Positions 46,001 to 49,724 of a stretch of DNA of 49,724 nt are shown in pieces. The DNA is taken from positions 1 through 49,724 of the forward strand of contig JAJDBU010000054.1 in the NCBI GenBank assembly GCA_029261195.1. Direction: 5' to 3'. The translations under genes were made by a program, and so were the position numbers. Origin of the DNA: Nitrospirota bacterium (GTDB lineage: Bacteria; Nitrospirota; Nitrospiria; SBBL01; JAADHI01). The notes beneath the pieces are model-generated. The model ran no database searches. It saw only the letters and a list, made by a program, of their open reading frames with translations, and had not been told where the DNA came from. Each line of letters begins with the position of its first letter. The first letter of the stretch is position 1.

Positions 46001-48146
46001 TGATGGAGATGGTCTGACAAACACAGAAGAGGCAACAGCAGGGACAGAGTCAAATAAGTGGGATACCGACGGAGATCATTTGTCGGATGGCCTAGAGGTA
46101 AAGGGTGTGCCCCATGAAAATAGTGAGTTCCTGTTGGATCTTAAAGGTATGGGCGCAGATCCGCTTCATAAGGATATTTTTGTGGAGGTGGATTATATGA
46201 TGCTTCCAGCCAACTGTCCTCCTGGTGAAAAATGTTCTACCCCTCACTCGCATAAACCCTACGATGAAGCAATCCAGAAGGTTGTCGACGCATTTGCAAA
46301 GGCTCCACTGTACGATGCTGACGGCAAACTCATTAACAATCCTGATGGTACTCCCGGTATCAGACTGCATGTAGACAATGGAAGAAATGCCTTGCTCAAT
46401 TATCCGGGAGATGTATCGAGAAAGTGGGGTGATTTAAGTCAATCAGGGATCATAGCGGAGAAAGAAATTCTTGGAATACAACAGAACGAGACCGTAAGTT
46501 ATGTGAAGAACCAATGCGTGGATACTACCGGTATAACTTGGTGGGAAAGAATACGTAAAGATTTTAACGAAAAAAAGCAGCTTGATAAGTCTCGTCAAAA
46601 AGTATTTCACTACGTTATCTTTTCGCATGATACAGGTGTTTATGAATTTGATCCAAAAAGTAATAAATGTGTTCTCAAACTATCTGGTGGGTTATCACAT
46701 GTACCTGCAAGTGATTTTATCGTCTCACTTGGCTCCCATGCCAATGACAAGTCTGAAGGGTCCATTGATCAACAAGCTGGTACATTTATGCATGAGTTAG
46801 GGCACAATCTTGGGCTTAAACATGGAGGACAAGATGAGGTCAACTACAAACCTAATTATCTGAGTGTGATGAATTACAGCTTCCAGGTGTCTGGTGTCTA
46901 TACTCCTAAGCGGTTACATGATTATTCCAGGTTTGGACAGAACGAACTTCCAGATCTTATTGAATTCCGCCTTGATGAAAGCATGGGGTTGGCTCCGAAA
47001 ATCGGCAAACTTGATGAGTACAGGACAGTTTACTACGGCCAAAAATGTACAACAGGAATACAACTTCCTGGAGGCGCTACTCCCATACAAGGGTCTGCAT
47101 TGTCTCCAAAAATTAAAGGTTGGATTGATTGGGATTGCGATGGAATTGTTGATCCTCCTTTACCTCTTCCTTTATCTATACCTACAACTGTTTCTTCTAC
47201 CTCCGTTGATATTAATAAAGATAATGGAACGACTATACTCCATTCCTACAACGACTGGGCAGACCTGAAATTCGAAGGGGATCTGAGCAGACCCATTGGC
47301 AGATCAGCAGGATCAGGGCTGCCGGTTTTACAACCAAGTTCCCCGCCTCCGGTAGAACTAACCCCGGAAGAAGATGCCCTGATTCCAAAACTTTTTGCTG
47401 TACTTGTGAGCAATCCAGGAAACCAGATCTTGCCGCAGGGTAAATCGACAACCTTCCTTTTTAAAATCATAAACAAAGGCGTGAAACCGGACAGCTACAC
47501 CCTTACAGCCACGTCGAGCCGAGGCTGGAGCAACATGGGGGGGATGCCGCCATCTGTGAGCCTCCTACCGGGCGAGGAATTTATTTTCGAGGTTCAGACA
47601 ACGGTGCCTTCCAACGCCGCAAACGGGGATACCGATGATCTCACGATTCGGGCAGACAGCACCGGAAGCTCAGGCCTGCTCGACCTCAGTACGGTGACGA
47701 TTACAGCATTTGACGGAAATCCCCCCACGATCACCGCCTCGGTTTCTCCGCCACCGGATGCCAGTGGGGCACACAACACCGACGTAACGGTCACTTTCAT
47801 CTGTGCCGATGCCGAATCAGGCATCGCAAGTTGCACGCCACCCGCCACCGTCACCACCAACGGTACGGGACAAGTGATCACCGGCACAGCAGTCGATCTG
47901 GCCGGAAACACCGCCACCACCTCGGTCACCCTGAACATCGACAAGACCTCACCCACTATGAAGGGTGACCTCAACGCCGACGGCTGCATCGACCGGGGCG
48001 ATTACCGAATTTTGATTACTGACATTCGCAACAGACCACCGAATGACCCCGCCCATGACCTCAACGGGGATGGTCGGGTCAACGTCGCAGATGCGCGGAC
48101 GCTTATCCGCCTGTTCACGAATCCAAGAGGCGCGCCTTGTCCATAG
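43086..48146 (+). CDS. secreted multidomain metzincin protease with propeller repeats and dockerin
   Basis: A 1686-residue exported protein. A signal peptide ends at LKAHA (about residue 46). Fourteen repeats follow to about residue 740, each with SPxYxxDxTxF and most with an Asp-box S.DGG..W, as in sialidase/sortilin-type beta-propellers. Then come an IPT/TIG domain (about 745-825), an Ig-like beta domain and thrombospondin type-3 calcium repeats (about 935-1000; DTDGDG, DIDGDG). The peptidase domain has HELGHNLGLKHG at about 1236-1247 (HExxHxxGxxH zinc site) with the Met-turn SVMNYS at about 1262. NEW3/CARDB-like beta domains and a C-terminal dockerin type I (about 1627-1685; DLNADG and DLNGDG loops) complete it. 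Either ATG, 43086 or 43089, fits CGGAGG. The next gene encodes a cohesin-like PEP-CTERM protein. Confidence 0.88.
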   Translation: MMVTGSVQKKPDRTYSGIIPGRLFKGLEALLLFFFVLLFLPLKAHAGFWEQTGGPEGGNIQSIVMAPNYDIDQTVFSLVDGNIYKSTDGGETWLQVFDHFVQNIVISPDYSNDQTLFAISDPPFENTAVYTSIDGGIAWSKISNLSAFINFSEIAISPLFAVDQTLFAQGTGGMHRSTDGGVTWVRNVSTPQPIGPVGDFSFSPSYAQDQTIFSIGSNKALIKSIDGGVSWSVIRTLMLPINDPKVFSLRLVKLSQNYMVDQTIFLSVSDGRFNPTRDVVYTSTDGGVSWSPASSGLGGGAVHYLAISPSYTSDRTLFLANFFDVPYKSTDGGLTWTPINTGLPNIPTKFISVSPAFQTDRTVFAGTTGAGIVKSVDGGTNWVQKNSGIKHALVFSSIAISPFYKTDRTIFAGAYPEVAKSTNGGDAWPSINTGLPSGAVTEQLLVSPAYQTDQTAFAIIQEADFGFTSSTPITAYKTVDSGQSWVLSNSGLPTTPSPTGGGFGCLAFSPSYKNDQTVFFFGWNGVFRAVDSGASWIKVNNIGFGGTSCHSKIGMSPSYATDQTIFASDRGGVWKSADAGISFAPINNGLPASLSNTSLVVSPSYGTDQILFVLRGLKLFKSTDEGLSWTLSATFPSLIPTDSNINVIAISPAYSRDRTLFGADLKPHSGGRTRYIWKSVDDGVTWERILTPLHNIPSAWSPPAIRLSSMEFSPGYPCDGTLFFGTGEDGVWKYIDTEAISACRPPGITSLSTTSGASGDAVTITGTNFVANQGTSTVTIGGAAATVTSWSDTQIIVSVPAGATTGPLVVTVNGVPVTAPQDFTVLQPRFTLSIAPNVQTVASGGSAAFTLSLTSIDGFNQPVGFDNPLGLPPGATANYSPATVVPLGDATLTIQTVPTTPPGSYPLTINANGGGAGDVKGVTLEVTAPVPSPTDTDGDGVLNHLDNCPEDLNPDQQDIDEDGRGDICDSDIDGDGLTNTEEATAGTESNKWDTDGDHLSDGLEVKGVPHENSEFLLDLKGMGADPLHKDIFVEVDYMMLPANCPPGEKCSTPHSHKPYDEAIQKVVDAFAKAPLYDADGKLINNPDGTPGIRLHVDNGRNALLNYPGDVSRKWGDLSQSGIIAEKEILGIQQNETVSYVKNQCVDTTGITWWERIRKDFNEKKQLDKSRQKVFHYVIFSHDTGVYEFDPKSNKCVLKLSGGLSHVPASDFIVSLGSHANDKSEGSIDQQAGTFMHELGHNLGLKHGGQDEVNYKPNYLSVMNYSFQVSGVYTPKRLHDYSRFGQNELPDLIEFRLDESMGLAPKIGKLDEYRTVYYGQKCTTGIQLPGGATPIQGSALSPKIKGWIDWDCDGIVDPPLPLPLSIPTTVSSTSVDINKDNGTTILHSYNDWADLKFEGDLSRPIGRSAGSGLPVLQPSSPPPVELTPEEDALIPKLFAVLVSNPGNQILPQGKSTTFLFKIINKGVKPDSYTLTATSSRGWSNMGGMPPSVSLLPGEEFIFEVQTTVPSNAANGDTDDLTIRADSTGSSGLLDLSTVTITAFDGNPPTITASVSPPPDASGAHNTDVTVTFICADAESGIASCTPPATVTTNGTGQVITGTAVDLAGNTATTSVTLNIDKTSPTMKGDLNADGCIDRGDYRILITDIRNRPPNDPAHDLNGDGRVNVADARTLIRLFTNPRGAPCP

Positions 48147-48204
48147 GGCGTGACCACCAGCACGCTCAAAAAGTTTGATAACGCATTATTTGGAGGAAGA
48201 AAAC

Positions 48205-48795
48205 ATGAAGAAATTTCTGGTACTTGCAACATTACTTTATTTTTCGACACTCTCGGTCGGTCGTGTCGATGCGATCTCGCTGTCCCTTGACCCGGTCTCC
48301 CAGGCAATTCTCCCAGGCGGAACGGCGGCGGTCGATCTTTCCATTTCCGGCCTTGCCGCAGGCGGCGCGCCCTCTTTAGGGGCCTTTCGTGTGGAGGTGA
48401 CTTTTGATCCGAGTATTCTCACCTTTGACTCTGTCGCGTTCGGCGGATTCTTAGGGTTTCCAACCGACCCCTTCGAGACCGACGTTTTTGTCGATACGAC
48501 GCTGCCGGGCGCTGTACTCCTGGATGAATTTTCCTTCCTCTTCGATTTCGAACTGGACGCCCTGCAACCGGACGCCTTTACCCTCGCCTCGTTGTCATTC
48601 ACAGGTAGCGGCCTGGGAGTAGGCACACTCGGCTACGGCCTAGTCGATCTGAGTGATGGCATCGGCTTCACACTTACGCCGTCGCTTACGACTGCCAGCG
48701 TGAGTGTGGTGCCGGAGCCGGGGACTTTTCTGCTTTTGGCTTCCGGGATTGTGGGATTGATTGGGTTCAGTTGGCGCAGGAAACAGGCCGGATGA
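48205..48795 (+). CDS. PEP-CTERM protein with cohesin-like domain
   Basis: A 196-residue secreted protein. A signal peptide (KKFLVLATLLYFSTLSVGRVDA) is followed by a beta domain (about 27-160) with cohesin-like features: VSQAILPGGTAAVDLSISGL, GAFRVEVTFDPSILTFDSV, and FTLASLSFTGSGLGVGTL. The tail is a standard PEP-CTERM sorting signal: VPEPGTF, a hydrophobic helix, then RRKQ. Exosortase would cleave or anchor it at the surface. The start is set at ATG 48205, which has GGAGG at ideal spacing; a TTG ten codons upstream is less likely. It follows the dockerin-bearing protease by 58 bp, so the two are probably co-transcribed. The cohesin assignment is from pattern only. Confidence 0.8.
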   Translation: MKKFLVLATLLYFSTLSVGRVDAISLSLDPVSQAILPGGTAAVDLSISGLAAGGAPSLGAFRVEVTFDPSILTFDSVAFGGFLGFPTDPFETDVFVDTTLPGAVLLDEFSFLFDFELDALQPDAFTLASLSFTGSGLGVGTLGYGLVDLSDGIGFTLTPSLTTASVSVVPEPGTFLLLASGIVGLIGFSWRRKQAG

Positions 48796-48831
48796 CTTGC
48801 AGGATTCAGGTTTATTTAGGTATTCGGAATC

Positions 48832-49225
48832 CTACATGGCTTGCGGCATGTAGCGCCTCAGATCAGGGATCTTTTGAAAGTGAGCGTCAAGGCTGTAGAC
48901 GAAACATTTATTTTCAAGGGCAATCGCGGCAATAATCAAGTCCGGCATCGGGAGGGTGATCCCCCGACGAAGCAATCTAGATGAGGTGTCGCCCGCCTTC
49001 ATCCAGATTGCCTGGTTGACCTCCAGATAGATAATGCAGAGCGCAGAGCGCATCTTTGAGGGTAAGGCGGTCTTTTTCTGTTCGGCAGCCCTGGAGAATT
49101 TCTGCCAGGACAACTCCGACCAATACAATTTCATTCGTATCAATCAGGTGATCGAGAACCCGTTTTTCGAGAGAATCCGGTCGATTAAAAAACGGAATCC
49201 AGACCGATATATCCGCAATAATCAT
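48832..49225 (-). pseudogene. vapC-like PIN-domain toxin, frameshifted
   Basis: Two overlapping minus-strand frames together make one complete PIN ribonuclease of about 130 residues. The 5' frame (to 48977) gives MIIADISVWIPFF with the first acidic residue and VLAEILQGCR with the Glu. The 3' frame gives PDLIIAAIALENKCFVYSLD with the remaining acidic residues. The break is a tandem duplication AGATAGAT at 49025-49032 (ATCTATCT on the coding strand). Removing one copy restores ...CALHYLEVNQAIW. As read, the catalytic C-terminus is lost. No antitoxin of a known family is seen immediately upstream. A sequencing error cannot be excluded. Confidence 0.82.
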
Positions 49226-49724
49226 GTAAGGCCTAAGGGACCTTTGATGAAGTCTGGGTTGGAATTTTCAAGAGAAAAAATGTTTCGATTCAAGGCGAAA
49301 ACCGTGGGGAATAGCTCGCTATTTGCGAAATTTTAAACGCGGAAGCGGGGCATTTTTGCCTTGAAAAAACAATTCATGACTTAATCAGAGGTCCCCTAAA
49401 TTGATCAGAACGTATTGATTCGCTTCTGATGCGCCAGTTCGACTGCTTCCCGCTTTTCACGATCAAGATTGATCTGTATTTTCCCGCTTAGGGATTTCAG
49501 TTGCTCTCGTTTTTTTTCCGAATCATCTCTGACATGGCCAGATGGATGGCCTCCTTTTTCGTCTTTGCGTTTGTTATCTTGAGTCACTACTGTCCCGTTA
49601 AATTATCGAATAAATTCAATTGGTTAGGCATGTTGCATTCCTCTGTTCTGGATGTGCTTCCCGTAAGCAACTGATTTAATGGAGTTTTCTCGAACAGGGT
49701 CAAGCTGAGTACCTGTAAAATTGT
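49226..49724. other. terminal region, mostly no recognisable gene
   Basis: Apart from the small minus-strand ORF listed at 49405-49587, nothing recognisable is seen. A vapB antitoxin would be expected just upstream of the vapC relic. On the minus strand an open stretch of about 36 codons ends ...DFIKGPLGLT and overlaps the vapC ATG with its TGA (ATGA). It has no ATG of its own and no antitoxin motif, so it may be the remnant of the partner or chance. Confidence 0.35.
49405..49587 (-). CDS. small highly charged hypothetical protein
   Basis: A 60-codon frame with GTG start, rich in Lys, Glu, Arg and Asp (MTQDNKRKDEKGGHPSGHV ... INLDREKREAVELAHQKRIN). It is hydrophilic and probably part disordered, part helical. 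I do not recognise a family. It lies about 180 bp upstream of the vapC relic on the same strand, too far for a typical coupled antitoxin. No strong ribosome site is visible, so it may not be expressed. Confidence 0.3.
   Translation of the reverse strand: MTQDNKRKDEKGGHPSGHVRDDSEKKREQLKSLSGKIQINLDREKREAVELAHQKRINTF

Noticed and set aside
49405-49587. Small charged ORF as the VapB antitoxin of the vapC relic
   Set aside because: It is about 180 bp from vapC, has no AbrB or RHH-like motif and is not coupled; left as hypothetical.

Overview
The window looks like chromosomal DNA of a Gram-negative bacterium. The evidence is SecDF-YajC, a LapB-type LPS assembly factor, an outer-membrane beta-barrel protein, lipoproteins, a CsgG-like protein and a PEP-CTERM protein. 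A c-type cytochrome, pyruvate phosphate dikinase, a KamA-type radical SAM enzyme and a PEP-CTERM protein together would fit Nitrospirota or a neighbouring environmental phylum, but the sequence alone does not prove that. Phenylalanyl-tRNA synthetase is of the archaeal type, which is unusual in bacteria. Most of the window is dense, ordinary core genome. The accessory material sits in a few islands.

Region by region: (1) 0.2-5.6 kb: an orphan MacB/LolD-type ABC ATPase, a small exported cytochrome c, guaB-guaA (GMP synthesis), tRNA-Glu(CTC) and a divergent chagasin-like protease inhibitor. (2) 5.8-8.6 kb: a tight three-gene operon of a circularly permuted ATP-grasp-like protein, a glutaredoxin and a lysine 2,3-aminomutase-family enzyme. 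This may be an uncharacterised small-molecule or peptide-modification pathway. (3) 8.7-17.0 kb, all minus strand: an HlyD adaptor and a large double-FtsX permease, separated by a three-gene envelope operon (CsgG/TPR protein, YfaP-like lipoprotein, TPR plus beta-barrel protein). A palindromic intergenic repeat lies just upstream of the permease. (4) 17.2-25.1 kb: a universal stress protein, then a plus-strand run of Bax-inhibitor-1, rsmB, TerB/J-domain protein, rpe, and archaeal-type pheS and pheT. (5) 25.1-26.25 kb: an AT-rich accessory insert with a DUF2971-type gene, an attC-like fold at its 3' end and a 93-bp inverted-repeat element beyond. (6) 26.3-32.1 kb: the glyQ-glyS-ppdK operon on the minus strand. 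(7) 32.5-41.1 kb: tgt-yajC-secD-secF, DUF2061, nadD, rsfS, a LapA-LapB fusion and gpmI. Then come trpS and an XRE regulator on the minus strand. (8) 43.1-48.8 kb: a secreted multidomain metzincin protease with 14 propeller-type repeats and a C-terminal dockerin, followed by a small PEP-CTERM protein with a cohesin-like domain. (9) 48.8-49.7 kb: a vapC toxin gene broken by a 4-bp duplication, and a small charged ORF.

The best candidates for undescribed biology are the adjacent dockerin-protease and cohesin/PEP-CTERM pair, the ATP-grasp/glutaredoxin/KamA operon, the CsgG/YfaP/barrel operon and the possible integron-cassette relic. No rRNA, CRISPR array or intact transposase gene was seen.
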